NCBI GenBank assembly: GCA_017473555.1
Contig: JAFUKO010000045.1
Span: 1-64,000, forward strand
Source of the DNA: Ruminococcus sp.
GTDB taxonomy: Bacteria; Bacillota; Clostridia; Oscillospirales; Acutalibacteraceae
DNA length: 64,000 bases
Direction: 5' to 3'
Part shown: positions 15,428 to 25,176 of the stretch, in pieces
Numbering within the stretch: position 1 is the stretch's first letter
How the letters are laid out: each line of letters begins with the position of its first letter
The notes under the pieces: model-generated
Seen by the model: the letters and a program-made list of their open reading frames with translations, nothing else
What the model was told of the DNA's origin: nothing
Database searches by the model: none
Program-made: the position numbers and the translations under genes

Positions 15428-18301
15428 TTACGCATCTCTGCCACAGCACTTCTTGTACTTTTTGCCACTACCGCAAGGACAAGGGTCGTTTCTGCCGACC
15501 TTGTTTTTCTTGACAACTGTGCGGTTTGTACTCATTGTGCCGTCGCCTGCAGGCTCCACAGGTTTTGCGACCTGCTCACGCTTGATAGCGAGCGTCACAG
15601 CGTTTGGCTTTTCAGCCTTTTCGCCGTTGCCTAAAATAACCTGATGAGCGGCGGCTGCCTTTTCTTCCATCTCTCTGCGCTGACGCTCAATCTCAGCCTG
15701 TCTACGCTGGATTTCAAGCACACGCTTCGGTGCTACTAAGATAAGCTTTGTGGTGTCCTGACGGATTGACTCAATCATCTCGTCAAACATATCAAAGCCC
15801 TCGAGTCTGTACTCAACAACCGGATCACGCTGACCGTAAGCACGCAGTCTGATACCCTGCTTGAGCTGTTCCATATTGTCGATGTGCTCCATCCAGTATG
15901 TGTCAACACTCTTTAAGAGATACACACGCTCCATCTCACGCATTGTGTTATCGTCAAAGAGCGACTCGTTCTCATCATAAAGTGCCATAGCTCTATCGGT
16001 GAGGATTTTGACAACATCTTCCTTGTCGGTTTTCTCAAGCTCTTCTGTAGTGAAGGAGAATTTGTTGTCATCAGTAACAAGCCAGCCTCTGTAGAAATCG
16101 TTAAGACCCGAGAGATTCCAGTTATCTTTGTCCATATCAGAGCCTAAATACAAATCAACGTTGTTCTTGATAGTATCCTCAACCATCTTAACAACAGTAT
16201 CGTGGATATTCTCGCCGTTTAACACCTGATTACGCTGAGTGTAAATAATCTCACGCTGTTTGTTAAGAACGTCATCGTAGTCAAGCACGCTCTTACGGAT
16301 AGCAAAGTTACGTGACTCAACCTTCTGCTGTGAGCTTTCGATGATGTTTGAGAGCATACCGTTTTCGATAGGCATAGTTTCCTCAACATTCATTTTGTCA
16401 AGGAGCATACCCATTCTGTCGCCACCGAAAATACGCATCAAATCGTCTTCACAAGAAAGGAAGAATCTACTCTTACCAGGGTCGCCCTGACGTCCTGAAC
16501 GACCTCTAAGCTGGTTGTCAATTCGACGTGATTCGTGACGCTCTGTACCGATGATGTAAAGACCGCCTGCTTCTCTTACCTTTTCAGCTTCAACGCTGAT
16601 TTCAGCCTTGAATTTATCGTGATACTCGTTGTAAACACGTCTTGCCTCGATGATTTCTTTATCATCTGTTTCAGCGAATGAGGTAGCCTCCTCAATCATC
16701 TCATCCTCGAAGCCGTCTTTTCTCATAGCTGACTTTGCCATATATTCAGCGTTACCGCCGAGCACGATATCAGTACCACGGCCCGCCATATTTGTAGCGA
16801 TTGTAACAGCACCGAGCTTACCTGCCTGAGCGACAATCTGAGCTTCCTTTTCGTGGTGCTTAGCATTTAAGACATTATGAGCAACGCCTGAGCGTTTGAG
16901 CATTTTTGAAAGCTCTTCTGATTTTTCGATAGAAATAGTACCTACAAGTACAGGCTGACCTTTAGCGTGAGCCTCTTTGATTTCTTCGATGATAGCAAGA
17001 TACTTACCACGCTCTGTCTTGAAAATAGCGTCAGGGTGGTCCTTACGCTGGACATCACGGTTAGTAGGAATACCAACAACATCAAGTGAGTAAATCTGCT
17101 GAAATTCTGCTTCTTCTGTAAGAGCTGTACCTGTCATACCTGACAGCTTATCGTAAAGTCTGAATAAATTCTGGAATGTGATAGTAGCTAAAGTCTTTGA
17201 CTCGTTTTCAACCTTAACGCCCTCTTTAGCTTCAATAGCCTGATGCAGACCCTCGTTGTAACGTCTGCCGTACATCAGACGGCCTGTGAACTCGTCAACA
17301 ATGATAACCTCGCCGTCTTTAACAACGTAGTTAACCTCGTTTTTCATACAGCCGTAAGCCTTGATAGCCTGATTGACGTGGTGAGCGATTGTGATATTAT
17401 CAGGGTCGGTTAAGTTCTCAAGGTTGAAGAAATTCTCTGCCTTTTTAACACCGAGCTGAGTGAGAGTAGCACTCTTTGCTTTTTCATCAACAACGTAGTC
17501 AATGTTATTTTCAGCGTAGAATGACTCCATATCCTCTTTGTTGTCAATCTCAGTGAAAACGTGCTTTTTCATTGAGCGAGCAAGGGTGTTCGCTCTCTCG
17601 TATAAATCAGATGCCTTGTCGCCCTGACCTGAAATAATAAGCGGAGTACGTGCCTCATCAATGAGGATAGAGTCAACCTCATCGACAATTGCGAATGCGT
17701 GTTCACGCTGAACTTTCTGCTCCTTGTACACTACCATATTATCTCTTAAGTAGTCAAAACCGAGCTCGTTATTTGTACCGTATGTAATGTCAGCATTGTA
17801 TGCCTGTCTTCTCTCTTCATTATCAAGACCGTGAACGATAAGACCAACACTTAAACCTAAGTAGCGGTACAACTTGCCCATCCACTCAGAGTCACGCTTT
17901 GCAAGGTAATCGTTGACAGTAACGATGTGCACACCTCTGCCTGTTAAAGCATTGAGGTAAGCAGGTAGTGTCGCAACCAGTGTTTTACCTTCACCTGTTT
18001 TCATTTCGGCAATTCTGCCCTGATGCAGTACGATACCACCGATAATCTGCACACGGAAATGCTTCATTTGTAGCACTCTCCACGATGCCTCTCTGCACAC
18101 AGCAAAAGCATCAGGTAAGATATCGTCGGTAGTTTCACCGTTACTTAATCTTTCTTTTAAAACAGCGGTCTGAGCCTTGAGCTCACTTTCGCTCATTTTA
18201 GCGTATTTATCCTCAAGAGCAAGCACCTTATCACATATAGGGTAGATGCGTTTAAGCTCTTTTTTTGAGTAATCACCAAACAGCGATTTCAAAAATCCCA
18301 T
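15428..18301 (-). CDS. secA: Preprotein translocase ATPase SecA
   Basis: SecA is the motor that pushes unfolded preproteins through SecYEG; here it has 957 residues. It shows the Walker A region [20 protein letters not shown] at about 100-120, the [15 protein letters not shown]alker B region, and [14 protein letters not shown] and [17 protein letters not shown] in the second helicase half. The C-terminal zinc SEC-C tail is complete as [13 protein letters not shown]. The real start is the ATG at 18301 ([10 protein letters not shown]) behind AAAGGAAG. The longer frame to 18379 overlaps the promoter region and is not used. It is monocistronic, closed by the hairpin at 15392, and divergent from trkA. 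The secreted esterase and dockerin proteins nearby would be its clients. Confidence 0.97.
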   Translation of the reverse strand: MGFLKSLFGDYSKKELKRIYPICDKVLALEDKYAKMSESELKAQTAVLKERLSNGETTDDILPDAFAVCREASWRVLQMKHFRVQIIGGIVLHQGRIAEMKTGEGKTLVATLPAYLNALTGRGVHIVTVNDYLAKRDSEWMGKLYRYLGLSVGLIVHGLDNEERRQAYNADITYGTNNELGFDYLRDNMVVYKEQKVQREHAFAIVDEVDSILIDEARTPLIISGQGDKASDLYERANTLARSMKKHVFTEIDNKEDMESFYAENNIDYVVDEKAKSATLTQLGVKKAENFFNLENLTDPDNITIAHHVNQAIKAYGCMKNEVNYVVKDGEVIIVDEFTGRLMYGRRYNEGLHQAIEAKEGVKVENESKTLATITFQNLFRLYDKLSGMTGTALTEEAEFQQIYSLDVVGIPTNRDVQRKDHPDAIFKTERGKYLAIIEEIKEAHAKGQPVLVGTISIEKSEELSKMLKRSGVAHNVLNAKHHEKEAQIVAQAGKLGAVTIATNMAGRGTDIVLGGNAEYMAKSAMRKDGFEDEMIEEATSFAETDDKEIIEARRVYNEYHDKFKAEISVEAEKVREAGGLYIIGTERHESRRIDNQLRGRSGRQGDPGKSRFFLSCEDDLMRIFGGDRMGMLLDKMNVEETMPIENGMLSNIIESSQQKVESRNFAIRKSVLDYDDVLNKQREIIYTQRNQVLNGENIHDTVVKMVEDTIKNNVDLYLGSDMDKDNWNLSGLNDFYRGWLVTDDNKFSFTTEELEKTDKEDVVKILTDRAMALYDENESLFDDNTMREMERVYLLKSVDTYWMEHIDNMEQLKQGIRLRAYGQRDPVVEYRLEGFDMFDEMIESIRQDTTKLILVAPKRVLEIQRRQAEIERQRREMEEKAAAAHQVILGNGEKAEKPNAVTLAIKREQVAKPVEPAGDGTMSTNRTVVKKNKVGRNDPCPCGSGKKYKKCCGRDA

Positions 18302-18369
18302 AGTATTACTTCCTTTCAAAAGGGAAACCACGATGTTTTTTACTACCATAGTAACCCATACTAAATAAC

Positions 18370-18398
18370 AGTATACCATATATATTAGGAAAAATAAA
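18370..18398 (-). promoter_or_regulatory. Putative secA promoter
   Basis: On the minus strand, TTTATT and TATACT are 17 bases apart, with TGG before the -10 (extended -10). It lies about 70 bases before the secA ATG, with the -35 weaker than the -10. Confidence 0.55.
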
Positions 18399-18452
18399 GA
18401 ACATTCTGTAAACTATAGTACGACTTTATATGTCACTATTTTTTCAAATCTA

Positions 18453-18481
18453 TTGATTTTCAAGTTACATTGTAGTAGAAT
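18453..18481 (+). promoter_or_regulatory. Sigma-A promoter for trkA-trkH
   Basis: TTGATT at 18453-18458 and TAGAAT at 18476-18481 are 17 bases apart, 38 bases upstream of the trkA ATG at 18519, which has GAGG as its ribosome site. Confidence 0.7.
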
Positions 18482-18518
18482 TGTGGTCTAAAACACATCT
18501 GTTTTCGAGGTTTTCATT

Positions 18519-19877
18519 ATGGATATTATTATTGTTGGAAGCGGCAGAGTCGGCAGAACAATCGCCGACCATATGAACAACGAGGGACACTCTATCACCA
18601 TTATTGATGAAGATGTCCACGCTCTTGAAAAACTTTCTGACACTCAGAACATTATGACAATTGAAGGCAACGGTGCGACTTTGAGCGTATTAAAAGAAGC
18701 AAACGTGTCAACCTGCGACTTGCTTATTGCGGTCACAGCGACAGACGAGCTCAACCTCTACACCTGCCTTATCGCTAAGAATGCAGGCGTAAAGCGTACA
18801 ATCGCCAGAGTCCGCAACCCGTTATACACAAAGGACCTGCCATTTGTAAAAGACGACCTCAAGCTCTCGCTTGCGATAAATCCGGAGCTTTTGTGCTCCA
18901 GAGAGCTCACCAGAATGTTAAAATTCCCAGGTGTTGAAAGTATGGCATCCTTCGCACGTGGCCACATCGATATGATAAAAATCAAGGTAGATGAAAAATC
19001 TCCTCTCGCTGATAAAAAGATAGTACAAAGCTCCCATATGTTCAAAGACGGCGTGCGTTTCTGTACTGTCGAGCGTGACGGCGAGTGCTACATCCCTAAC
19101 GGTGATTTTGTTATTAAAGCAGGCGACCTGATTTCCTTTATCGCTCCGTCAAAAGCAGCCGCAAAGTTACTCAAAAGCCTCGGTATTGTTTCTAACCGTG
19201 GACGTTCCGTACTCTTGCTCGGTGGCTCAAGAATCGCCTTTTATCTCGCAAAAGATTTGTCTGAAGCAGGCATTTCCGTAAAAATCATCGACAACGACAA
19301 AGAGCGTTGCTTAGAACTCAGCGAAGCACTCGACGATGCTCTCATCATCTACGGTGACGCTATGGATCAAGACTTGCTCTTATCCGAGGGCATCGAGCAC
19401 GTTGACGCTATTGTCACAATGATGAACACCGACGAAGAAAATCTCGTATCTTCACTTTATGCTAAACAGGTCAACCCTAAAGCTAAGGTAATCACTGAAA
19501 TCGGTAACCTTAAAATAAGTAATGTGTTTGAAAATCTTCCGCTTGATACAATGTTCAACCCTAAGCGCATCGCAGGCGAGAACATTATGAGATATGTACG
19601 AGCTATGCACAACTCACGTGACAGCGAATTTGAATCTGTCCACCCTATCGCTGACTCAAAAGCAGAGGCGCTGGAATTTAGAGTGCTAAAGGACAATCTT
19701 GCCACAGGCATCTCGCTTTCAGGACTTGACTTAAAGGACGATTTACAGATTGCGTGTATCAGCCGTCAGGGCAAGATGATTATCCCTAAAGGCTCGGACA
19801 CTATCGAAGTCGGCGACATCGTAATTGTTATCACCAAACACAAGGGTCTTACAGACCTTGAGGACATCCTGAGGTGA
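18519..19877 (+). CDS. trkA: Trk potassium uptake regulatory subunit TrkA
   Basis: This peripheral NAD-binding gating subunit of the Trk K+ transporter has 452 residues. It has two tandem RCK units. The first begins IVGSGRVGRTIAD and has its TrkA-C half at about 140-215. The second begins LLLGGSRIAFYLAKDL at about 230 and ends with a TrkA-C half at about 370-450. The nucleotide-binding acidic residues are visible as IIDED and IIDND. trkH follows after four bases, so the pair forms one operon that controls potassium uptake and osmotic balance. Length and layout are normal for double-domain TrkA. Confidence 0.93.
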   Translation: MDIIIVGSGRVGRTIADHMNNEGHSITIIDEDVHALEKLSDTQNIMTIEGNGATLSVLKEANVSTCDLLIAVTATDELNLYTCLIAKNAGVKRTIARVRNPLYTKDLPFVKDDLKLSLAINPELLCSRELTRMLKFPGVESMASFARGHIDMIKIKVDEKSPLADKKIVQSSHMFKDGVRFCTVERDGECYIPNGDFVIKAGDLISFIAPSKAAAKLLKSLGIVSNRGRSVLLLGGSRIAFYLAKDLSEAGISVKIIDNDKERCLELSEALDDALIIYGDAMDQDLLLSEGIEHVDAIVTMMNTDEENLVSSLYAKQVNPKAKVITEIGNLKISNVFENLPLDTMFNPKRIAGENIMRYVRAMHNSRDSEFESVHPIADSKAEALEFRVLKDNLATGISLSGLDLKDDLQIACISRQGKMIIPKGSDTIEVGDIVIVITKHKGLTDLEDILR

Positions 19878-19881
19878 TAGT

Positions 19882-21327
19882 ATGAATATTCGACTTATTT
19901 CTTATATCCTTGGCTGGGTGCTTGTTATTGAAGGCTTGTGTATGCAGCTTTCCACCTTAGTCGGACTTATCTACGGTGAAAGCAGTTTCATCTACTTTCT
20001 TGTTATCGGCATTATTAGTGTAGTACTAGGTGCATTGTTAGTTATTAAAAAGCCAAAAAACCCGACTATGCATTTAAAAGACGGCTTTGCCAGCACTACC
20101 CTTTCGTGGATAGTTTTATCATTAGTAGGTGCTCTTCCGCTTTATTTTGGCAAAGCTATTCCAAGTTTCACAGACGCTTTCTTTGAAACAGTTTCAGGCT
20201 TCACCACAACTGGTGCAACAATCCTCACAGATGTTGAAGCTCTGGATAAATGTATGCTGTTCTGGCGTTCTTTCAGTCACTTTTTAGGTGGTATGGGTGT
20301 AGTAGTGTTCCTACTTGCCATTATCCCGAAACTCGGTGGAAACCAGAGCATAAATCTTATGAAGGCTGAGTCAACCGGACCTTCTGTCGGCAAGAGTATG
20401 CCGAAACTCAGAACATACGCGGCTCTACTTTACTCTATTTACATTGGTCTGGCATTAATCGAGTTTATCCTGTTGCTACTTGGTGGAATGAATGTATTCG
20501 ATGCACTTACCACTGCCTTTTCAACCGCAGGTACAGGTGGTTTTTCTACCTACAACGCATCAATAGGACATTTCGAGAGCTATTATTTACAGACAGTTGT
20601 AGCTGTATTTATGATGCTGTTCGGTGTTAACTTCTATGTTTACATTCTGATTCTAACAGGAAAGCTCAAACAGATTTTAAAAATGGAAGAGTTGTGGGTA
20701 TATTTGGGAATAGTTTTTGTATCCACAATTGCTATCGCTGTAAACCTTTTAAGCTACTATGACACATTTAAAGAAGCAATTCATCAAAGCTTCTTCTATA
20801 TTACGTCTATACTTTCCAGTACAGGATATGCTATCACTGACACAAATCCTTGGCCTGAGTTTTCTAAAGCTTTGATACTCATACTAACCTGCATTGGAGC
20901 AAGTGCCGGCTCAACAGGTGGCGGTTTCAAGGTTTCACGTATAATAATACTGTTAAAAGAAATCAAAAAAGAATTTTTACTTATCGTTCATCCACGCAAC
21001 ATTTACACAGTTAAAAGTGAGGGCAAAAAAGTTTCACACGAGGTGGCACGAAGCGTCAGCGTATATCTGACACTTTATATTGTGATAATTGCGGTTACAA
21101 CCGTCCTGATTTCGTTCAACGGTTTTGATTTTACCACGAACTTCACAAGCGTTCTCGCAACCATCAACAACACAGGACCTGGTTTCTCAATGGTCGGAAG
21201 TGCGGGCAATTACAGCGAGTTCTCAGTGTTCTCAAAAATTGTATTTTGCTTCAATATGCTTGCAGGACGACTTGAACTGTACCCTCTCGTACTTATCCTC
21301 ATCCCATCCGCTTGGAAAAGAAACTAA
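19882..21327 (+). CDS. trkH: Trk potassium uptake channel subunit TrkH
   Basis: This integral membrane K+ permease of 481 residues is built from four M1-pore-M2 repeats. The four selectivity filter segments can be read as SGFTTTGAT, STAGTGGFS, SSTGYA and NNTGPGFS. The glycine-rich SAGSTGGGFKVSR segment and the ending FNMLAGRLELYPL are family hallmarks. It is paired with the TrkA-type gating protein directly upstream. The operon ends at the hairpin at 21343-21367. Confidence 0.94.
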   Translation: MNIRLISYILGWVLVIEGLCMQLSTLVGLIYGESSFIYFLVIGIISVVLGALLVIKKPKNPTMHLKDGFASTTLSWIVLSLVGALPLYFGKAIPSFTDAFFETVSGFTTTGATILTDVEALDKCMLFWRSFSHFLGGMGVVVFLLAIIPKLGGNQSINLMKAESTGPSVGKSMPKLRTYAALLYSIYIGLALIEFILLLLGGMNVFDALTTAFSTAGTGGFSTYNASIGHFESYYLQTVVAVFMMLFGVNFYVYILILTGKLKQILKMEELWVYLGIVFVSTIAIAVNLLSYYDTFKEAIHQSFFYITSILSSTGYAITDTNPWPEFSKALILILTCIGASAGSTGGGFKVSRIIILLKEIKKEFLLIVHPRNIYTVKSEGKKVSHEVARSVSVYLTLYIVIIAVTTVLISFNGFDFTTNFTSVLATINNTGPGFSMVGSAGNYSEFSVFSKIVFCFNMLAGRLELYPLVLILIPSAWKRN

Positions 21328-21342
21328 ATATACACAAAAAAT

Positions 21343-21375
21343 AGCGAGGCTGTTTTTCAGCCTCGCTTAGTTTTT
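21343..21375. terminator. Terminator shared by trkH and RAYT gene 2
   Basis: A 10-bp stem, AGCGAGGCTG paired with CAGCCTCGCT around a T5 loop, is followed by a T run on the plus strand and preceded by an A run, which is a T run on the minus strand. The two genes converge on it. Confidence 0.85.
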
Positions 21376-21380
21376 ATCCA

Positions 21381-21851
21381 TTATTCACATATCGCTTTGT
21401 ACGGATTATTCTCGATGTAATTGAAATGTTCAATATAATCCTTTTCATTTCGAATTATGTGGTCAACAAAGGATTTTTGCCATATGCTATAGCCAACCTG
21501 TTTTGAAACATATCCTTTCATCTGACTTATGACCGTCGAAATTGTAGGGGCGACCACTGGTCGCCCGTTCACATCACCCTCGATACTCAGCAAAAGGTGT
21601 ATGTAATCTGACATCACAGCATAGTTGTCAATTTTAATTGTAGGATAATGGTTCGATATTTGGCGTATTGCGTCATCAACAATCTTTCCGTATTTTGACA
21701 GCCTCACCTGTTTATGGCGACCACTGGTCGCCCCTACATTATCCCACAACAACGATTTGCGGTCTTTTATACACACCGTTACAAAATACACACCCGGATT
21801 GCTATAATCGTAATCCTTTAAACGGATTCGTTTCCTCTTTCTTAAATCCAT
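21381..21851 (-). CDS. RAYT-family protein with lost HUH and Tyr residues
   Basis: This 156-residue homologue of the RAYT at 14885 has the same start (RLKDYDYS), the same VTVCIKDR strand and the same NEKDYIEHFNYIENNP tail. The HUH motif is broken: VMSDYIHLL has Tyr83 where the first histidine belongs, although His85 remains. At the catalytic tyrosine position it has Val129 (SFVDHIIRNE). The reading frame is otherwise intact, so it looks like either an early pseudogene or a DNA-binding protein without nicking activity. It begins four bases after the PBP gene and may be read through from it. Two REP-like palindromes lie in frame at residues 39-46 and about 95-103, matching the sites in the other RAYT. 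Confidence 0.85.
   Translation of the reverse strand: MDLRKRKRIRLKDYDYSNPGVYFVTVCIKDRKSLLWDNVGATSGRHKQVRLSKYGKIVDDAIRQISNHYPTIKIDNYAVMSDYIHLLLSIEGDVNGRPVVAPTISTVISQMKGYVSKQVGYSIWQKSFVDHIIRNEKDYIEHFNYIENNPYKAICE
21544..21567 (+). repeat. REP-like palindrome inside RAYT gene 2 (copy C)
   Basis: GTAGGGGCGACCACTGGTCG followed by CCCG. The arms GGGCGACCA and TGGTCGCCC flank a single base. On the coding strand it gives NGRPVVAPT, at the protein site corresponding to copy A. Confidence 0.75.
21714..21737 (-). repeat. REP-like palindrome inside RAYT gene 2 (copy D)
   Basis: On the minus strand GTAGGGGCGACCAGTGGTCG, then CC. It is the inverted partner of copy C, about 170 bases away. It encodes VGATSGRH at residues 39-46, the same residue numbers as copy B in the other RAYT. 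Confidence 0.75.
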
Positions 21852-21855
21852 ATTA

Positions 21856-23244
21856 TCACGGATTATTTACCAATGAGCTTATAGCCGCCTGAGCGATAGG
21901 TGCTGCGGCAGATATACCGTAGCCACCCTCTTCAACAGCGACAGCAAACGCATACGGATGGTTCTCATCCTCTGTGTAACCGATAATCCACGCAGTAGGC
22001 TCTTTACCCTCGCCTACCTCGGCAGTACCTGTTTTAGCACAGAAATTGAGTCCACCCATCGTAAGACCTCGTGCGTTATAGTAATAGTTCGCAGTAGCTC
22101 TCATAATGTCCTGAAGCTTTATCGCTGTGTCAGCACTGAGCATCTGCTCGCTGGTTTTAGCCTCGGTAAGACCGATTTTCTGTAACAGAGAAGAGTCAGA
22201 TTCTAAAAGATAAGGTGTTACAGGAGTGCCGCCATTTGCAATAGCGCCGCACATCATCGCCATATGCATAGGATTAGCCAAATCTTCAAACTGACCGATA
22301 CCCGACCATCCGAGCTGGTTGTCGCCCAATGCGTTCTCAAGCGTATACACACTCTTTGAAAGTGTAATTCCACTGACTTCAAATGTTTTATTAAAGCCCA
22401 TCATCTCAGCGGTTTTTGTCATATTCTCTGAACCGATTTCAACCGCTATCTGAGCACACGCAATATTACACGACTGTGCAATTGCGTTTGTAAAATCAAG
22501 CGAACCGTGAGCGTATTCGCAGGTGATATTTTCACCGTCGATATCGTACGTACCGCTACACTCAAAGGTTCTATTATAAATATCAGGAATGTTCTCGATA
22601 GCCGCCGCAGCTGTTACAACCTTGAAGATAGAACCAGGAGTGTAGCTTGACGATACAACATTGTCAAGGTAAACACCGTCATAGTCCTTCTCGTTTTCTT
22701 CGGTAATCTCAGGCGGATTCTGAGGGTCATAAGTCGGTGTGCTGACATCAACCAGCACCTCACCTGTTTTGTAGTTATAGACCACACAGGCACCCTTTTT
22801 ATAACCCAGAGCTTCATACGCCGCCTTGCACGCATCGGCATCGACAGTAAGCTCGATTGAGTTGTTAGTCCTCAAAGACTTCGGTAGTCCGAGTCCGAAC
22901 ACAAACGAATATCCTGTGAGCTCGCCTCGGTACATACTTTGAACCGCAGTTGAAATATTCAGCGAATTATCGCCCACCACGTGCATCAACGCACATCTTG
23001 TTGAGTAGTCCTCGTGGTAGATACGCTCCTCGTTCTCATTTGTATAAGCGAGTGTGACATCGTTTCTGTCGGTGATATTACCCGCCTGAGCAAGGCCGTT
23101 ACTACTTGCCACGTGACCGTTATACGGCTGAGCGACCCACTGCTCATTCTGAGTCAAAAGTCTAAACGCAAGCAAGCAGATACCCGCAGCCATAGCGAGT
23201 GTCACAATGAGAACAATAAAGCTTCTCGACATAATTCTTTTCAT
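21856..23244 (-). CDS. Penicillin-binding transpeptidase (class B-like, PbpA type)
   Basis: This cell-wall D,D-transpeptidase of 462 residues has one N-terminal membrane anchor (about residues 10-28). The penicillin-binding motifs are complete: STPGSIFK-type SxxK at Ser205-Lys208 (TPGSIFK), SCN at Ser258, and KTGTAE at Lys404. The short N-terminal region before the transpeptidase domain fits the small PbpA group that works with an FtsW/RodA polymerase, not the larger PBP2/FtsI group. The FtsW/RodA gene lies 33 bases upstream in the same operon, so the two likely form one glycan polymerase-crosslinking unit. AAGGAGATG precedes the ATG. Confidence 0.92.
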   Translation of the reverse strand: MKRIMSRSFIVLIVTLAMAAGICLLAFRLLTQNEQWVAQPYNGHVASSNGLAQAGNITDRNDVTLAYTNENEERIYHEDYSTRCALMHVVGDNSLNISTAVQSMYRGELTGYSFVFGLGLPKSLRTNNSIELTVDADACKAAYEALGYKKGACVVYNYKTGEVLVDVSTPTYDPQNPPEITEENEKDYDGVYLDNVVSSSYTPGSIFKVVTAAAAIENIPDIYNRTFECSGTYDIDGENITCEYAHGSLDFTNAIAQSCNIACAQIAVEIGSENMTKTAEMMGFNKTFEVSGITLSKSVYTLENALGDNQLGWSGIGQFEDLANPMHMAMMCGAIANGGTPVTPYLLESDSSLLQKIGLTEAKTSEQMLSADTAIKLQDIMRATANYYYNARGLTMGGLNFCAKTGTAEVGEGKEPTAWIIGYTEDENHPYAFAVAVEEGGYGISAAAPIAQAAISSLVNNP

Positions 23245-23277
23245 GCGTTCATCTCCTTTTTGGATTTATATAATCTG

Positions 23278-24972
23278 TTATCTCTCTTCTTTGTGTTTTG
23301 AAAGACGTTTTGCGGCGTAAGTACGCTCGTCAGCCGCCTTGATAAATGCCAGCAAGCCCCAACAAGCAATCATTGAAGAACCGCCTGCTGATACAAACGG
23401 GAATGTTACACCCGTCAGCGGTAAGATATCTGTTGCACCAAAGATGTTGAGTGATGTCTGCACTACCATAAGACCTGCCGCACAGCACGCAGAAATCGAG
23501 TAGAAAGCACTGCGGCTTCTTGTAGTGATAGCTCTTGCATAAAACGCAAGCATAACGATAGCAATAGCCAGAGCAAATGCAACGATAACGCCCATCTCTT
23601 CAGCAAGAATACCAAACACCAAATCGCTCTCAGATGCAAAAATATATTTAAGGTATCCGTTACCTACACCAACACCAGACAGTCCGCCCGATGCTGTGTA
23701 TGTCAGCACTCTCGCCTGCTGATAAGCAGTATCCTGTGCGTGCTCCCATACATGACCCCAGGCAGCAAAACGATTGGCAACGTAAGGTTTGAACTTGAGC
23801 ACGATTGTTCCTGCAAATACAACAGAAACAAGTGCGAGCATAACCGTCTTGAAATCGCCCGAGCGCATAAATGCGATGAGCAAAAATGTCGCAAAGAATA
23901 TGAGCGCTGTACCGAAGTCACCCATTAAAGCTAGTGCGCCGACGCATATAGCGGAAAATACGATGAATTCAAAGAAGTTACGCTTTGTCTGTAATTTATC
24001 AAGAGCAGCCGCACCGACAAAAATATACGCAACCTTAACAAACTCCGACGGCTGAACGGACACAGGGCCTATCTGAATCCAGTTCTGGGCACCGTGCTGT
24101 ACCGAACCGAAAACAAGGTTAATCGCAAGCAATCCGACAGCACCAATCATAATCGCCATTCGCCAGCTGTCAACTCTGTCAGGGTTTTCGATAAATTTAA
24201 CAAGGAAACAGAAAAGCACAATACCGACAGCTGCTGCGATAAGCTGAACATACGCTGAACGCATTTCCTGACGCACCAGCAGTATTACACCAATACCCGT
24301 CATAAACGACGCCAGAGCCTCAAGCTCAAAGTTAATCCTCTTGAACGCTAAAGTAGAAATACAGAAAAATCCCCACAACAACGCTTCTAAAGCGAGAAAC
24401 ACCGAAAATGGTGTAAAATCCTGCACCTCATTTGTAAAGCACGCCTCCACCGTCATAAACAGGTGGAAGAACGTGATGAGCAACATCAGCTTGTACGGTT
24501 GCAGACTACCTTTATTTGACGCTTTTGAGAAAAACCACGATGGTCTGATTCTATCCTGAAACTCATCTCCTCGTTTTAATACAAAGGTAGTAGAACCAAC
24601 AGAAATCTCATCGTCAATAAGCACCTGAGTTCTGTTCCTTACCTTCTTACCGTTAACATAGGTACCGCCCTTAGAGCCGATATCTGATATGAGCCAGCCC
24701 TCCTGACGTCTTAAAAGCACACAGTGATCTCTTGAGACCGTCGGGTCATTGACACAGATGTCACTACCCTTGCTTCTGCCGATAGAATTTTCCCAGAACA
24801 GCACGGGTACCTGTTGACCTGTATCTTTAAGCTCTAATGTAACGAGTGGTTTTTCCGGTCGTCTGTGCCTACGCATTGATGCAAAGCACTGATAAATAAT
24901 AACAACAGCATAAAGCGGTAACAAAAATCTCAGTGCAACCACTGCTATATCAAGAAAAACCTGAAATCCCAT
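23278..24972 (-). CDS. FHA-domain FtsW/RodA-type peptidoglycan polymerase
   Basis: This SEDS-family glycosyltransferase of 564 residues is fused to an FHA domain. After one N-terminal helix (about 5-30), the FHA domain (about 42-135) shows IGRSKGSDICV, SRDHC and NGKKV, the phosphothreonine-binding pattern. About ten membrane helices follow. They include the SEDS signatures NWIQIGPVSVQPSEFVK, GDFGTALI, GNGYLKYIFASESDLVFGI and FPFVSAGGSS. The FHA part suggests control by Ser/Thr kinase signalling on the wall synthesis machinery. The start is the ATG at 24972 behind GGAGGTG, not the TTG eight codons earlier. It is the first gene of the operon with the transpeptidase. Confidence 0.92.
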   Translation of the reverse strand: MGFQVFLDIAVVALRFLLPLYAVVIIYQCFASMRRHRRPEKPLVTLELKDTGQQVPVLFWENSIGRSKGSDICVNDPTVSRDHCVLLRRQEGWLISDIGSKGGTYVNGKKVRNRTQVLIDDEISVGSTTFVLKRGDEFQDRIRPSWFFSKASNKGSLQPYKLMLLITFFHLFMTVEACFTNEVQDFTPFSVFLALEALLWGFFCISTLAFKRINFELEALASFMTGIGVILLVRQEMRSAYVQLIAAAVGIVLFCFLVKFIENPDRVDSWRMAIMIGAVGLLAINLVFGSVQHGAQNWIQIGPVSVQPSEFVKVAYIFVGAAALDKLQTKRNFFEFIVFSAICVGALALMGDFGTALIFFATFLLIAFMRSGDFKTVMLALVSVVFAGTIVLKFKPYVANRFAAWGHVWEHAQDTAYQQARVLTYTASGGLSGVGVGNGYLKYIFASESDLVFGILAEEMGVIVAFALAIAIVMLAFYARAITTRSRSAFYSISACCAAGLMVVQTSLNIFGATDILPLTGVTFPFVSAGGSSMIACWGLLAFIKAADERTYAAKRLSKHKEER

Positions 24973-25020
24973 GCAAGTCACCTCCACATAAGACAAAAAA
25001 TCATATAAGTATACATTGTA

Positions 25021-25049
25021 ATTTTACTCCATATATATTTAAAAGTCAA
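25021..25049 (-). promoter_or_regulatory. Sigma-A promoter for the FtsW/RodA-PBP operon
   Basis: On the minus strand, TTGACT and TAAAAT are separated by 17 bases, about 50 bases before the ATG at 24972. Confidence 0.7.
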
Positions 25050-25091
25050 ATATATAGCATATCCCCACCGATGATTATCGCACAGTACTTA

Positions 25092-25120
25092 TTGACTAAT
25101 TACCATATTTTTAGTATTAT
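25092..25120 (+). promoter_or_regulatory. Sigma-A promoter for the sulfatase-fold gene
   Basis: TTGACT at 25092-25097 and TATTAT at 25115-25120 are 17 bases apart, divergent from the promoter at 25021-25049 and 57 bases before the ATG at 25177. Confidence 0.7.
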
Positions 25121-25176
25121 ATACTATTATACTGACAGATAATATGAAGGCGTATGCCTTTGAAAAGGAAATCAAA

